From the NCBI GenBank assembly GCA_025060695.1, contig JANXBH010000001.1, forward strand, positions 62,001 to 126,000: 64,000 bases of DNA, written 5' to 3'. The translations under genes were made by a program, and so were the position numbers. A model generated the notes under the pieces. It did no database searches, was not told the DNA's origin, and worked only from the letters and a program-made list of their open reading frames with translations. Shown here one piece after another: positions 25,102-34,049 of the stretch. Source of the DNA: Caldifarciminota bacterium (GTDB lineage Bacteria; Hydrothermota; Hydrothermia; LBFQ01; DSFT01). Numbering within the stretch: the first letter of the stretch is position 1; the number at the start of each line of letters is the position of its first letter.

Positions 25102-27168
25102 TTGTCATATATAGTTCTTTTTGTTTTTTGGCTAATATTCTTTTTTCCAATATTTCAGGGATATAACTTATTTGATGATACAATTGAAGCATTTTACCCA
25201 TCCTTTTATTTCTTAACTGAAAGTTTAAAAAGTGGTAAAATACCCCTGTTTAATCCATACATGTTTAGCTCTTATCCATTTATTAATAATACTCAATTTT
25301 TCGAATTTAATCCTGCATTTATTTTTAGGACAATTTTAGGCACTATAAATAATAGTTTATATTGGTTTAATTTGCTCGTTTCAATAAACTACTTATTCTC
25401 AATGATTTTCTTCTTTCTCTATCTAAAAAATAAGCTAAAATTTAACAAAGAAGTATCAATATTCGGTGCGATAGTTTTTGCACTCTCAAGTTGCTATGTC
25501 CTTACTATAATCCATCCTCATACTTATGACTTTATTATATTTATTCCACTCATCCTTTACTTTTTAGACGATAAACCTTATATTAGTGCTATATTTATGG
25601 GTTTTGCACTACACTCTGGTCATCCACAAAAGCCACTTTATCTATTAATCCTTATTTTCTTTATCTATCTTTTTAGGAAAGAAATTCTAAAACTTTTAAT
25701 TTTTATGCTAATCTTCTCACCGTTTCTTATTGCATTCTATTTTCAAGGCATAGACTTATTCTTAATAAGCAAAAGAATAGAAAGTGATATTAAGTTTCTA
25801 ACCGAAATGTCCTATCATTTTGACAAATTGATAACACTTATAATTCCAAACTTCTACGGTTCTATATTAGAGGAAAATTATATTGCCGGTCCTTACTACT
25901 TTTGGACTGAAATGACATTTTATTTTTCAGTTATCGCAATTGTGCTTGCAGTTATTGGAGCAATTTCTTCTTATAGAGATAAATTTGTCCTATCTTTAAT
26001 ATTCTCTGCTATTTTTCTATATTTTATAGCACTTGGAGACCAAAATCCTGTAATAAAATATCTATATTCAGAAGAAATTATTAAAGGAATAAGACATCCA
26101 TCAAGAGCTTTATTTATATATCCTGTTATAGTATCAGTCCTTGCATGTTATGGCATAAGCTACCTATTAAATACCAAGAAAATTAATTATCTAAATATTT
26201 CAGCACTTTCAATCTTTATGTTGTTTTTAATATTCATACCATTTATTCCGAAAGAAATTGATATTTCTGGTGAAATATTTAAGTTCTTTATATTCTTCAT
26301 TTTAACATACGTCGTAGTCTATGGTTTTGTAAAGAATGTTATAAACAAGAATATATTCTTAGCTTCTTGTATTATGCTTGCTTTTCTTGATTTATACCTA
26401 TTTTCAAATAGCTATTTAAAAAGAGAAGTATATGAAAATGTTCATAGCTACTATAAACCAGATTTTATAGATTATATAAGACCAGATAAAATTGGTGAAT
26501 ATAGGATAAATGCAAGATTCTATGGAGGTTTAGCTTTGCCAAGAAACTCAGGAAATATAAATAAGCTTGAGCTAACAGAAGGATACGATCCACTTGTTTC
26601 TAAATTTTATATGGAGTTTTATGACTATATTATCAAAAGAAAGGAAGGCTTTGAAAACTTGCTAAGGATGGCAAATGTTAAGTATTATATTAGTGAAAAT
26701 GGGTTTTCTGTGTTAGATGGTTTTTTACCAAGAGCTTATCTTGTTTATTGTGCTAAAATTATTAAAGATAGTTTTGAATTTTTCTCAAACGTAAAGTATT
26801 TTGAACCTAAAAAGTGCGTATACTTACAGGAAGGTAAAACATTTGAATTAGAGCAAGGATATAAAGATGTAAAAATTTTAGAATATGATTTAAACAAAAT
26901 TGTAATTGAGTATGAAACCGAAAAGGATGCTGTTTTAGTTTTAAGTAATAGTTATTATCCATATTGGAAAGCTAAAGTAAATAATAAAGAAGTCAAAGTT
27001 TTAAGAGCTAATTGGACATTTATGGCAATTGAGGTAGAAAAAGGTAAAGGTAAGGCAATCTTCTACTATGATACTACTAAGATTATACTTGGTTTTGTAT
27101 TTTATGTAATTGGAGTATTTTTAGGCTTAGCTATTAGCTTTTTAAAGTGGATTCTATCCTCTTTGTAA
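25102..27168 (+). CDS. YfhO-family membrane protein (putative lipid-linked glycosyltransferase)
   Basis: A 688-residue polytopic protein starting with TTG. About twelve membrane helices are followed by a soluble domain near residues 460-660 and a final helix. Marks include FNPYMFSSYPF near residue 50, and YPYWKAKVNNKEVKVL near the end, a typical YfhO C-terminal strand. YfhO proteins are GT-C-like and in Gram-positives glycosylate lipoteichoic acid, but their role in Gram-negatives is poorly known. A paralogue lies at 59426-61711. It overlaps convergent adk by 35 nt. Confidence 0.8.
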   Translation: MSYIVLFVFWLIFFFPIFQGYNLFDDTIEAFYPSFYFLTESLKSGKIPLFNPYMFSSYPFINNTQFFEFNPAFIFRTILGTINNSLYWFNLLVSINYLFSMIFFFLYLKNKLKFNKEVSIFGAIVFALSSCYVLTIIHPHTYDFIIFIPLILYFLDDKPYISAIFMGFALHSGHPQKPLYLLILIFFIYLFRKEILKLLIFMLIFSPFLIAFYFQGIDLFLISKRIESDIKFLTEMSYHFDKLITLIIPNFYGSILEENYIAGPYYFWTEMTFYFSVIAIVLAVIGAISSYRDKFVLSLIFSAIFLYFIALGDQNPVIKYLYSEEIIKGIRHPSRALFIYPVIVSVLACYGISYLLNTKKINYLNISALSIFMLFLIFIPFIPKEIDISGEIFKFFIFFILTYVVVYGFVKNVINKNIFLASCIMLAFLDLYLFSNSYLKREVYENVHSYYKPDFIDYIRPDKIGEYRINARFYGGLALPRNSGNINKLELTEGYDPLVSKFYMEFYDYIIKRKEGFENLLRMANVKYYISENGFSVLDGFLPRAYLVYCAKIIKDSFEFFSNVKYFEPKKCVYLQEGKTFELEQGYKDVKILEYDLNKIVIEYETEKDAVLVLSNSYYPYWKAKVNNKEVKVLRANWTFMAIEVEKGKGKAIFYYDTTKIILGFVFYVIGVFLGLAISFLKWILSSL

Positions 27169-27661
27169 TTTCCTCAATACTACCAACTCCTTCAACTTCA
27201 TATAAAATACCTTTATTTTTGTAATACTCAATAAGTGGTTGGGTTTGTTCTCTATATACCTTTATTCTATTTTCTATAACATCTAATTTATCGTCAATTC
27301 TCCCTCTATTTATTAATCTTCTCTTTATTTCCTCATCTGGAACTTTTATATGTATTACCTTATCAATGTGTGTAATTTTGTCCAATTCAATTGCTTGATT
27401 TATAGTTCTTGGAAAGCCATCTAATATAAAACTTTCTAGATTTTTTATATTATTTTCTATAATTTTTACCATAATCTCATCTGGGACAAGTTCTCCTTTT
27501 TTAACGTATTCTTTTGCCAATTTTCCAAGCTCAGTATTATTTTCCATCTCGTTTCTCAATATATCTCCTGTTGATATTTTCCTTATTCCATATCTTTTTG
27601 AAATAATATCTGCCTGCGTCCCTTTTCCTGCACCAGGTGGTCCAAGAAATACGATTCGCAT
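27134..27661 (-). CDS. adk: Adenylate kinase (short-lid form)
   Basis: A 175-residue P-loop kinase. It has GPPGAGKGTQA at residues 7-17, STGDILR near residue 31, LDGFPRTINQA near residue 81 and NRGRIDD near residue 117. The lid domain is very short and lacks the zinc Cys motif, making it smaller than the usual 215-residue form. It interconverts ATP + AMP and 2 ADP. The ATG is 4 nt after a promoter-like box that is back to back with that of asnS. Confidence 0.95.
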   Translation of the reverse strand: MRIVFLGPPGAGKGTQADIISKRYGIRKISTGDILRNEMENNTELGKLAKEYVKKGELVPDEIMVKIIENNIKNLESFILDGFPRTINQAIELDKITHIDKVIHIKVPDEEIKRRLINRGRIDDKLDVIENRIKVYREQTQPLIEYYKNKGILYEVEGVGSIEEITKRIESTLKS

Positions 27662-27665
27662 ATTG

Positions 27666-27675
27666 AAATTTTAAA
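27666..27675 (-). promoter_or_regulatory. putative -10 promoter box for adk
   Basis: TTTAAAATTT preceded by T on the minus strand, 4 nt before the ATG and only 7 bp from the asnS box. Confidence 0.6.
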
Positions 27676-27682
27676 ACATAAC

Positions 27683-27692
27683 TTTAAAATTT
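27683..27692 (+). promoter_or_regulatory. putative -10 promoter box for asnS
   Basis: TTTAAAATTT preceded by C, 7 nt before the ATG. Confidence 0.6.
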
Positions 27693-27699
27693 TGAAATC

Positions 27700-28995
27700 A
27701 TGAAATTTGTATATATAGAAAATTTAAGGAATTTTGTAAATGAGGAGGTAGAACTTAGAGGATGGTTATATAATAAAAGAGAAAGTGGTTCAGTTAAGTT
27801 TATCATTTTAAGGGATGGTACAGGGTTTGTTCAATGCATTCTATCTAAAACTGACGTTCCAGTAGAAATTTTTGAAAGAAATATTCCCTATGAATCATCT
27901 ATAGTTGTAAGGGGAATAGTAAGAGAAGATAAAAGAGCGCCTGGAGGATATGAAGTTTTAGTAAAAGACATAAAAGTAATAACAGAAAGTGAAAACTATC
28001 CAATACCAAAAGTAAGAGAAGATAATATTCCTGACGTAGATGTTTTAATGCCAATGAGACACCTTTGGATTAGAAGTAAAAAACAGTGGGCAATTTTAAG
28101 AATTAGAAGTGAAGTAGAACAAGCTATTCACGATTTTTTCTATAATAGAGGTTTTATAAGAACGGATGCACCTATTTTAACACCTGCAAGTGTTGAAGGA
28201 ACAACCACACTTTTTGAAATTGACTATTTTGGAAAACCTGCATATTTATCACAATCTGGTCAACTATATGTAGAAGCTACTATGATGTCATTTTCTAAGG
28301 TATACTGTTTTGGACCTACATTTAGAGCGGAAAAGTCAAAAACAAGAAAACACTTATCTGAATTTTGGATGGTAGAGCCTGAAGTTGCATATGCGGAATT
28401 AGAGGACGTAATGGACTTAGCAGAAGAACTTGTGGAATATATTGTAGAGAGGGTACTAGAAAGAAAAATGGAAGAATTAAAGATATTAGAAAGAGACATA
28501 AAAGAATTAGAAAGTGTAAAAAAACCATTTTATAGAATAACCTATGAGCAAGCTATTGAAAAACTTATGAAAAAAGGTTTTAATATAAAATATGGAGATG
28601 ATTTTGGAGCAGATGAAGAAAAAGGTATAGTAGAAGAATACGATAAACCAGTTTCTATAATGTTCTACCCAAAGGAAATAAAGCCGTTCTATATGAAAAT
28701 TGACTATATTGATAAAACTAAGGTTAGGAATTTTGATATGTTAGTACCATATGTTGGTGAAATAATTGGTGGAAGCCAAAGAGAGGAAGATATTGAAACA
28801 CTAATTAGTAGAATAAGGGAAGAAAATTTACCAATGGAACTATATATCTGGTATTTAGAAACAAGGAAGTATGGAGGTGTTCCACACTCAGGATTTGGTT
28901 TAGGAGTTGAAAGAACAGTGCTTTGGATTACTAAAGCACAACACATTAGGGAAACTATACCATTTCCAAGATTACTTGAAAAAATTTATCCTTAA
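27700..28995 (+). CDS. asnS: Asparaginyl-tRNA synthetase
   Basis: A 431-residue class IIb synthetase. The N-terminal OB fold is VELRGWLYNKRESGSVKFI. The catalytic domain has RHLWIRSKKQWAILRIR, APILTPASVEGTTTLFE, YLSQSGQLYVE, GPTFRAEKSKTRKHLSEFWM and the motif 3 Arg in GFGLGVERTVLW. The Thr-rich EGTTTLF and the SKTRKHLSEFWM wording fit AsnRS better than AspRS. It leads a two-gene unit with a glycosyltransferase (1-nt overlap, TAATG). Confidence 0.93.
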   Translation: MKFVYIENLRNFVNEEVELRGWLYNKRESGSVKFIILRDGTGFVQCILSKTDVPVEIFERNIPYESSIVVRGIVREDKRAPGGYEVLVKDIKVITESENYPIPKVREDNIPDVDVLMPMRHLWIRSKKQWAILRIRSEVEQAIHDFFYNRGFIRTDAPILTPASVEGTTTLFEIDYFGKPAYLSQSGQLYVEATMMSFSKVYCFGPTFRAEKSKTRKHLSEFWMVEPEVAYAELEDVMDLAEELVEYIVERVLERKMEELKILERDIKELESVKKPFYRITYEQAIEKLMKKGFNIKYGDDFGADEEKGIVEEYDKPVSIMFYPKEIKPFYMKIDYIDKTKVRNFDMLVPYVGEIIGGSQREEDIETLISRIREENLPMELYIWYLETRKYGGVPHSGFGLGVERTVLWITKAQHIRETIPFPRLLEKIYP

Positions 28996-29939
28996 TGAAA
29001 TTAGTATTTCTAAACTCTGCTCCCTATTTAGCAGGAAGCATTATATCGGACTTAAAACTTGCAAGACTATTATATAATAATGGGTTTGAAGTTGCTTTCT
29101 TCTCAAAAATAAAGCATATGATAAAAAATTTTGAAGACTTAAACATTTTAGATTTTAAGATTTTGGATATTTTTAAACATATCAAAAAATCACATGTAGT
29201 ATTTCTTACAGAAAAAGAAGCAAGAAGATTAATTTTGCCAATAAGAATAGTAAATCCCAAAATAAAAATATTTTCAATAAGAAGAGCACTTCCGAAAAGC
29301 ACTAAGATATCTTTATTAATTCAAAAGCTACTTAGCGATAAAATACTATGTGTAAGCAAAAGTGTAGCAAATTCTATAAATTCAAAGAAAACCTATGTAA
29401 TATACGATTTTACAGAAAGTGTAAGTAATCCAAAAGAAAGTGTAAATAATGAAATAACATTTGGATATTTAGGAAGGAATGATTATGACAAAGGAACGGA
29501 CATACTATTAAATAGTATAAAAATTAAGAAGTTTAAGCTTATACTTGCAGGAAATTTTGAAAATTCAGAATTTTTAAAGTATGAAAATGTTAGCTACTTA
29601 GGATTTATTTACAATATAGAGGAATTTTTTAGAAAGATAGATATACTTATACTACCATCAAGAAAAGATGCTTTTCCGAGAGTAATTCTTGAAGCGTTCT
29701 CCTTTGGTATTCCAGTAATAGCAAGTAATGTTGGTGGTATTCCCGAGATTGTAAAGGAAAACTACAACGGTTTTATATTTGAAAGTGAGAATGTAAAAAA
29801 TTTAATAGAAAAAATAGAAATGGTTGAAAATAATCCAAGTATGATTTTGAACATGTCTAAAAACTGCATTAAAACTATAGAGGAAAACTTCCTTCCAAAT
29901 CATATGCTAAAAAGAATATTACCTCTTTTATCTTCATAG
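28995..29939 (+). CDS. Glycosyltransferase family 4
   Basis: A 314-residue GT-B enzyme. The N-terminal domain is short. The C-terminal domain carries GYLGRNDYDKGTDILL near residue 157, then IDILILPSRKDAFPRVILEA, ASNVGGIPEI and NGFIF, the family-4 donor-site pattern. It is probably a cell-surface glycan enzyme; the acceptor is unknown. Its last 40 nt overlap the convergent deacetylase gene. Confidence 0.88.
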   Translation: MKLVFLNSAPYLAGSIISDLKLARLLYNNGFEVAFFSKIKHMIKNFEDLNILDFKILDIFKHIKKSHVVFLTEKEARRLILPIRIVNPKIKIFSIRRALPKSTKISLLIQKLLSDKILCVSKSVANSINSKKTYVIYDFTESVSNPKESVNNEITFGYLGRNDYDKGTDILLNSIKIKKFKLILAGNFENSEFLKYENVSYLGFIYNIEEFFRKIDILILPSRKDAFPRVILEAFSFGIPVIASNVGGIPEIVKENYNGFIFESENVKNLIEKIEMVENNPSMILNMSKNCIKTIEENFLPNHMLKRILPLLSS

Positions 29940-30640
29940 TCAGTAAATAGCTTTATGTAAAATCTTATGATATTTGCATCTTTCGGAATATTAATCCTTT
30001 TAGCACTAAATAAATCATCTCCTACTTTATATCTGCCCCTATCCAGTGTCCAAGCACTTTCGTAATTTGCTTTTTTTACATAACTAATTACTAAATCATT
30101 ATATTTTCCATATGGATAACAAAAATGTCTGATTTTTACTTTGAACTTTCTTTCAAGTATAATTTTACTATTTAAAACTTCGTCCTCTATAGATTTTTCG
30201 TCTAAATCAGTTAGTATCGGATGGGTTCTTGTATGGCTTGCAATTTCCATACCACTATCTAACCATACTTTAATTTGGTCTTCATCCATAAGTGGCTTTA
30301 TCATGTTAGCTTCCTTATAGTACCACTTATTGTAACTTCCAATTAAATCACTAACTACAAATAAGGTTGCACTAAATCCGAATTTTTTCAATATAGGAAG
30401 TGCATTTTTAAAATTATCTACATATCCATCATCAAAAGTAAGAATAACTACTTTTCCTACTTTCTTTCCAGTAATATATTCCCAACCATCTGAAATAGAA
30501 AGTCCTTTATATCCCAAAAATTTTAATAGTTTCATTTGAAGATAAAAATTTAATGTAGTTGTATGTAAACTTCTTTTTTTTACGTTAAAATAAGGTGCCC
30601 TGCTAATATTATGATAGCACAAAACTGGTATTTTATTCAT
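29900..30640 (-). CDS. Polysaccharide deacetylase (NodB-like)
   Basis: A 246-residue carbohydrate esterase 4. It has VLCYHNI at the N-terminus, the catalytic TFDDGYVDNF near residue 73, the metal motif SHTRTHPIL near residue 133 and RHFCYPYGKYND near residue 170. I see no signal peptide, so it may act on a cytoplasmic or membrane-associated glycan, or the export route is unusual. Last gene of the PLP enzyme-tsaB-rimI unit. Confidence 0.88.
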   Translation of the reverse strand: MNKIPVLCYHNISRAPYFNVKKRSLHTTTLNFYLQMKLLKFLGYKGLSISDGWEYITGKKVGKVVILTFDDGYVDNFKNALPILKKFGFSATLFVVSDLIGSYNKWYYKEANMIKPLMDEDQIKVWLDSGMEIASHTRTHPILTDLDEKSIEDEVLNSKIILERKFKVKIRHFCYPYGKYNDLVISYVKKANYESAWTLDRGRYKVGDDLFSAKRINIPKDANIIRFYIKLFTDYEDKRGNILFSI

Positions 30641-31064
30641 CCTTGTTTAAGTAGTATCTATATGCACTTTTTCCGTTTGAGTAGAATTTTTTTATTTCCT
30701 CAACCTTTCTAAAGCCAATGTTTTCATAGAACTTAATTGCAACTATATTATCATCCACAACTTCAAGATATATATCCTTTTTCAACTTTCTTACTTTATC
30801 TATAAGAAGACTTCCAATTCCTCTTCTTCTATGATTTGGATGAACAGCTATATTCTTAATATGAATAGAATTTCCTTCATCAGTATATGCACAATAACCT
30901 AAAATCTCACCATTTTTCTCTACTAATATTATTCTGTTATAAGCATTTTCAATGAACTTCATGAAAAAATATAACCCCCACTTACCAAAGTTAAACGATA
31001 GTTCCTCTATTTTTGAAACTTCTATTAAATCTTCTTTTTCAGCCTCTCTTATTGTATAGTGCAT
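30633..31064 (-). CDS. rimI: GNAT N-acetyltransferase, RimI-like
   Basis: A 143-residue GNAT protein. It starts MHYTIREAEKEDLIEVSKIEE and has the acetyl-CoA loop VHPNHRRRGIGSLLIDKV near residue 80, with VVDDNIVAIKFYENIGF following. The pairing with tsaB is the usual rimI neighbourhood. The frame is open 12 codons further upstream into tsaB, but the ATG at 31062-31064 matches the family start. Confidence 0.83.
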   Translation of the reverse strand: MHYTIREAEKEDLIEVSKIEELSFNFGKWGLYFFMKFIENAYNRIILVEKNGEILGYCAYTDEGNSIHIKNIAVHPNHRRRGIGSLLIDKVRKLKKDIYLEVVDDNIVAIKFYENIGFRKVEEIKKFYSNGKSAYRYYLNKDE

Positions 31065-31605
31065 CAGGTTCTCTAATGTAGTTAGGTTCAAAAGTTTCAA
31101 TATCTACATAATTTTCAAATTTAGAAAGCCTTATTAAATTAGATGCGGTTGGATAATTCTCTAAAATTATAAAATTAGGAAAATCCATTTTTAGTTCCTC
31201 TAGGCTATATATTCCTTCTTCTAACACTATATTGAAGTTTTCATCAAAAGCACAAGCATAAACTTTATTCTTTGGTGCTTTTAAAATAGGAATTACTCTA
31301 TAGCCTTTGATGTTATATGCTATGTTTTTTAAAGAGCTTACTGCTTTAAATTTTACGTCATTGTATACAATTTTAAAAGCCTTTGAAAAGGCGGTAGAAA
31401 TTCTTAAAGATGTAAAAAATCCGGGTCCTCTTGATATCACAACTTCTTCTATTTTTGAAAAATCTACCTCAAGCATAGAAAGAATTTTATTTAAATTCTC
31501 TGTATGAGAAAATTCAATAAATAAATTATACTCCCACATTACATTGTCATTCTCTCCAATAGCAATAGATAGAAATTCGGTAGATGTTTCTATTGCTAAA
31601 ATCAT
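31039..31605 (-). CDS. tsaB: tRNA threonylcarbamoyladenosine biosynthesis protein TsaB
   Basis: A 188-residue protein of the ASKHA fold. It has MILAIETSTEFLSIAIG at the N-terminus, the His in FIEFSHTENL near residue 33, and SRGPGFFTSLRISTAFSKA near residue 58. TsaB supports TsaD in making t6A37 on ANN-decoding tRNAs. It is somewhat shorter than E. coli TsaB. It overlaps both neighbours by a few nt. Confidence 0.92.
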   Translation of the reverse strand: MILAIETSTEFLSIAIGENDNVMWEYNLFIEFSHTENLNKILSMLEVDFSKIEEVVISRGPGFFTSLRISTAFSKAFKIVYNDVKFKAVSSLKNIAYNIKGYRVIPILKAPKNKVYACAFDENFNIVLEEGIYSLEELKMDFPNFIILENYPTASNLIRLSKFENYVDIETFEPNYIREPDALYNKRG

Positions 31606-32828
31606 AAATTCTCAAACGCTTGTTTTAAATCATTTATTAAATCGTCTACATTCTCTATTCCAATTGAAAGTCTTATCATACTATCACTAATTCCAATTTT
31701 TAATTTTTCTTCATTTTCTATATCTGAATGCGTCATAGAATACGGATGTTCCGCTAATGATTCAGTTCCTCCAAGACTTACCGCAAGTTTAAATACTTTC
31801 AAATTATTTAAAAATTTAAAAGCTACTTTCTCATCACCATCTATATCAAATGAAATCATAGCACCAGGTCCAAGACACTGCTTTTTATATATTTCATATT
31901 GCTCACCTTCTAAAAGACCCAAATAGTAAACTTTTCTTACTTTTGGATGATTTTTTAAAAAGTTTGCAATTTTTATAGCATTTTGTGTTTGTTTTTCAAA
32001 TCTAATTTTTAGTGTTTCTAAACTCCTTAGAATAAGCCACGCATTTATCGGATCAGTTATAGTTCCAAGAAATGTCCTCGTTGTTTTTATTTGATTTATA
32101 TACTTTGAATATCCAACTACCGCACCTGCTACGACATCACTATGTCCTGAAATATACTTAGTAGCAGAATATACTACTAAATCCGCTCCAAATCTTAATG
32201 GCTTTTGATATATTGGTCCAAGAAAAGTATTGTCTACAATTAGAATTGCTCCTATTTCTTTTGATATTTTTGAAAATTTCTCCATATCTATAACCTCAAG
32301 CGTTGGATTTGCAGGCGTTTCAATATATATAATCTTCGGCTTTTCTATCTTTATTCTTTCAAATATATTTTTATCGCTTATGTAGAATTTTATAACCTCT
32401 ATGTCAAAATCTTTCAAAAAATGTTCAAAAAAATAGTAAGTACCACCGTATAGAGGAAAAGAATAAAAAATCTTATCTTTTGGCTTTAGAAATGTTAAAA
32501 TAGTGGTAGATATAGCAGACATTCCACTAGAAAATACAGCGCTATCTTCCGCTTCATCGTAAAGAGTTAATCTATCCTCAAGTATTTCTATATTTGGATT
32601 ATTCAATCTACTATATATAAGACCAATACTTTCAGTAGGCTCTTTTTCTCTTAATCCATATGCAATTTCAAAGAACTTCTTTCCTTCTTCAGCACTTTTA
32701 AAGATAAATGTAGAAGTTTGATATATTGGTGGCTTCAGTGCATATTCTGACCATGCAGGGACATAACCATAACTTAAAATAAGCGTTTCAGGTTTTAAAT
32801 TATTTTTCTTTTTATAATCTATACCCAT
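31602..32828 (-). CDS. Cys/Met metabolism PLP enzyme (cystathionine gamma-synthase / methionine gamma-lyase family)
   Basis: A 408-residue fold-type I PLP enzyme. It has PIYQTSTFIF near residue 34, YSRLNNPNIEILE near residue 73, FSSGMSAIS near residue 99, ETPANPTLEV near residue 174, the PLP Lys in YSATKYISGHSDVV near residue 222, and LGGTESLAEHP near the C-terminus. The family covers cystathionine gamma-synthase, cystathionine lyases and methionine gamma-lyase; I cannot decide which. It leads the unit, with an ATG 6 nt after a promoter-like box. Confidence 0.9.
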   Translation of the reverse strand: MGIDYKKKNNLKPETLILSYGYVPAWSEYALKPPIYQTSTFIFKSAEEGKKFFEIAYGLREKEPTESIGLIYSRLNNPNIEILEDRLTLYDEAEDSAVFSSGMSAISTTILTFLKPKDKIFYSFPLYGGTYYFFEHFLKDFDIEVIKFYISDKNIFERIKIEKPKIIYIETPANPTLEVIDMEKFSKISKEIGAILIVDNTFLGPIYQKPLRFGADLVVYSATKYISGHSDVVAGAVVGYSKYINQIKTTRTFLGTITDPINAWLILRSLETLKIRFEKQTQNAIKIANFLKNHPKVRKVYYLGLLEGEQYEIYKKQCLGPGAMISFDIDGDEKVAFKFLNNLKVFKLAVSLGGTESLAEHPYSMTHSDIENEEKLKIGISDSMIRLSIGIENVDDLINDLKQAFENL

Positions 32829-32834
32829 GGTCTT

Positions 32835-32844
32835 AAATTTTAAA
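32835..32844 (-). promoter_or_regulatory. putative -10 promoter box for PLP enzyme-tsaB operon
   Basis: TTTAAAATTT preceded by C on the minus strand, 6 nt before the ATG. Confidence 0.6.
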
Positions 32845-32852
32845 GTTTGTAC

Positions 32853-32862
32853 CTTAAAATTT
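32853..32862 (+). promoter_or_regulatory. putative -10 promoter box for UPF0158-like gene
   Basis: CTTAAAATTT, 1 nt before the first possible TTG (32864) and 7 nt before the second TTG (32870). The usual spacing favours the second. Confidence 0.55.
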
Positions 32863-32869
32863 ATTGAAT

Positions 32870-33343
32870 TTGGAAAGAAAAAGGTTAGATATTAATATTT
32901 ACTCACTCGCTGAGATAATAAAAAATAGTGAAGAACACATTTTAGATTTAGAAACTGGTAGATTATTCAAAATTGATGAAAATATCTTAGATGCTATTGA
33001 AAGTGACTATTACGATGACTTAAGTGTAAATGAGTTGGAAGTAGTGGAAATTTTAAAAGAGGTTTATAATGGTTCTAAGAGGTTTGTTCAAGTTCCAAAA
33101 ATTTCAGAGGGAGACATAATAAATATCATTATGGAAATTAGAGAAAATTTGGATGATATGGATGAATTAAAAGAAAAACTTCTTGAAATTGCATCATCTG
33201 AAAAAGTGTATAGAAAAATTAGATATTTGATAGATAAAAATGAGGAATTTGAAAAAATATGGAATTATTATCTTTGGTTGTATACAGTAAAAAAGGCAAA
33301 GGCTTGGCTTTTATCTCTTGGATTTGAAATTAACCAACCATAA
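32870..33343 (+). CDS. UPF0158-like protein
   Basis: A protein of about 157 residues. HILDLETGRLFKI near residue 23, FVQVPKISEGD in the middle and EKVYRKIRYLIDKNEEFEKIW followed by AKAWLLSLGFE at the end follow the UPF0158 layout, a family of unknown function. I prefer the TTG at 32870 (MERKRLDINIYS) on promoter spacing; a TTG at 32864 adds two residues. Its last 33 nt overlap convergent coaX. Confidence 0.72.
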   Translation: MERKRLDINIYSLAEIIKNSEEHILDLETGRLFKIDENILDAIESDYYDDLSVNELEVVEILKEVYNGSKRFVQVPKISEGDIINIIMEIRENLDDMDELKEKLLEIASSEKVYRKIRYLIDKNEEFEKIWNYYLWLYTVKKAKAWLLSLGFEINQP

Positions 33344-34003
33344 ATAAAGACCAGATAGCGTCATATGAGGTTCATATTTATAGTCCTTAAAGAACTTTAA
33401 AAATAAATTCGCATTTCCACCAGTTATAAACTTATGCTTTACATTGAATTCTTTTTCCAATTTTAAAATTAGAGATTTATAGCTATTTAACAAACCAAGT
33501 AGTATAGCCTCTTCTGTTGAGTTAGCTATTGGTTTTTCCTGAATATCAAAACATGTATTTTCTAAATTTGGTAAAAGCGAAGTACTTTCATGTAAGCATT
33601 TTAAATAGTTTTTATAACCAAGTAATATAAAACCACCTTTAAATTCGCTATCTACTATATCTATTACTGTTGCTGTCCCAAAGTCTACCACTATAGAAAT
33701 TTCCCCTAACTTGTATGAAATGTAATGTGCCTTTGCTATTCTATCGCTACCAAGTGTTTTTGAATAGTTCAACTTGACTAAACTACTTTCATAATTAAGT
33801 TCATACAAACTCTTATTTTTTAGTACTTCACTTAAGTTTATTTCTTTTAAAACACTACAATATGCAATTTCTTCTATTTCATGAAAAAATTCCTGAATTT
33901 TTGATATTTCTACTAAACTAAATGTATTAAATTTTATTAAATCACCACTACTTACTATACCGCACTTAATTAAACTATTTCCAATATCTACTAAACCGAC
34001 TAT
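33311..34003 (-). CDS. coaX: Type III pantothenate kinase, apparently ATA start
   Basis: About 230 residues. The N-terminus (residues 2-10) reads VGLVDIGNS, the phosphate-binding motif of CoaX. Further on come DFGTATVIDIV and GGFILLGY, then FITGGNAN, all conserved. From 34003 down to a TTG at 33806-33808 there is no in-frame ATG, GTG or TTG, and starting at that TTG would delete the ATP-binding motif. The ATA at 34001-34003 stands exactly 6 nt after a promoter-like box, so I infer an ATA start. The enzyme makes 4'-phosphopantothenate, the first step to CoA. Confidence 0.88.
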   Translation of the reverse strand: MVGLVDIGNSLIKCGIVSSGDLIKFNTFSLVEISKIQEFFHEIEEIAYCSVLKEINLSEVLKNKSLYELNYESSLVKLNYSKTLGSDRIAKAHYISYKLGEISIVVDFGTATVIDIVDSEFKGGFILLGYKNYLKCLHESTSLLPNLENTCFDIQEKPIANSTEEAILLGLLNSYKSLILKLEKEFNVKHKFITGGNANLFLKFFKDYKYEPHMTLSGLYLWLVNFKSKR

Positions 34004-34009
34004 TGACCT

Positions 34010-34019
34010 AAATTTTAAA
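34010..34019 (-). promoter_or_regulatory. putative -10 promoter box for coaX
   Basis: TTTAAAATTT preceded by GC on the minus strand, 6 nt before the inferred ATA start. Confidence 0.6.
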
Positions 34020-34032
34020 GCAACATAACTGC

Positions 34033-34042
34033 TTTAAAATTT
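34033..34042 (+). promoter_or_regulatory. putative -10 promoter box for RNase gene
   Basis: TTTAAAATTT preceded by GC, 7 nt before the ATG at 34050. Confidence 0.6.
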
Positions 34043-34049
34043 TTACTTC

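Noticed and set aside
33311-33808. coaX as an N-terminally truncated pseudogene
   Set aside because: The missing N-terminal part is encoded without interruption upstream, including the DIGNS motif. Only the start codon is unusual.
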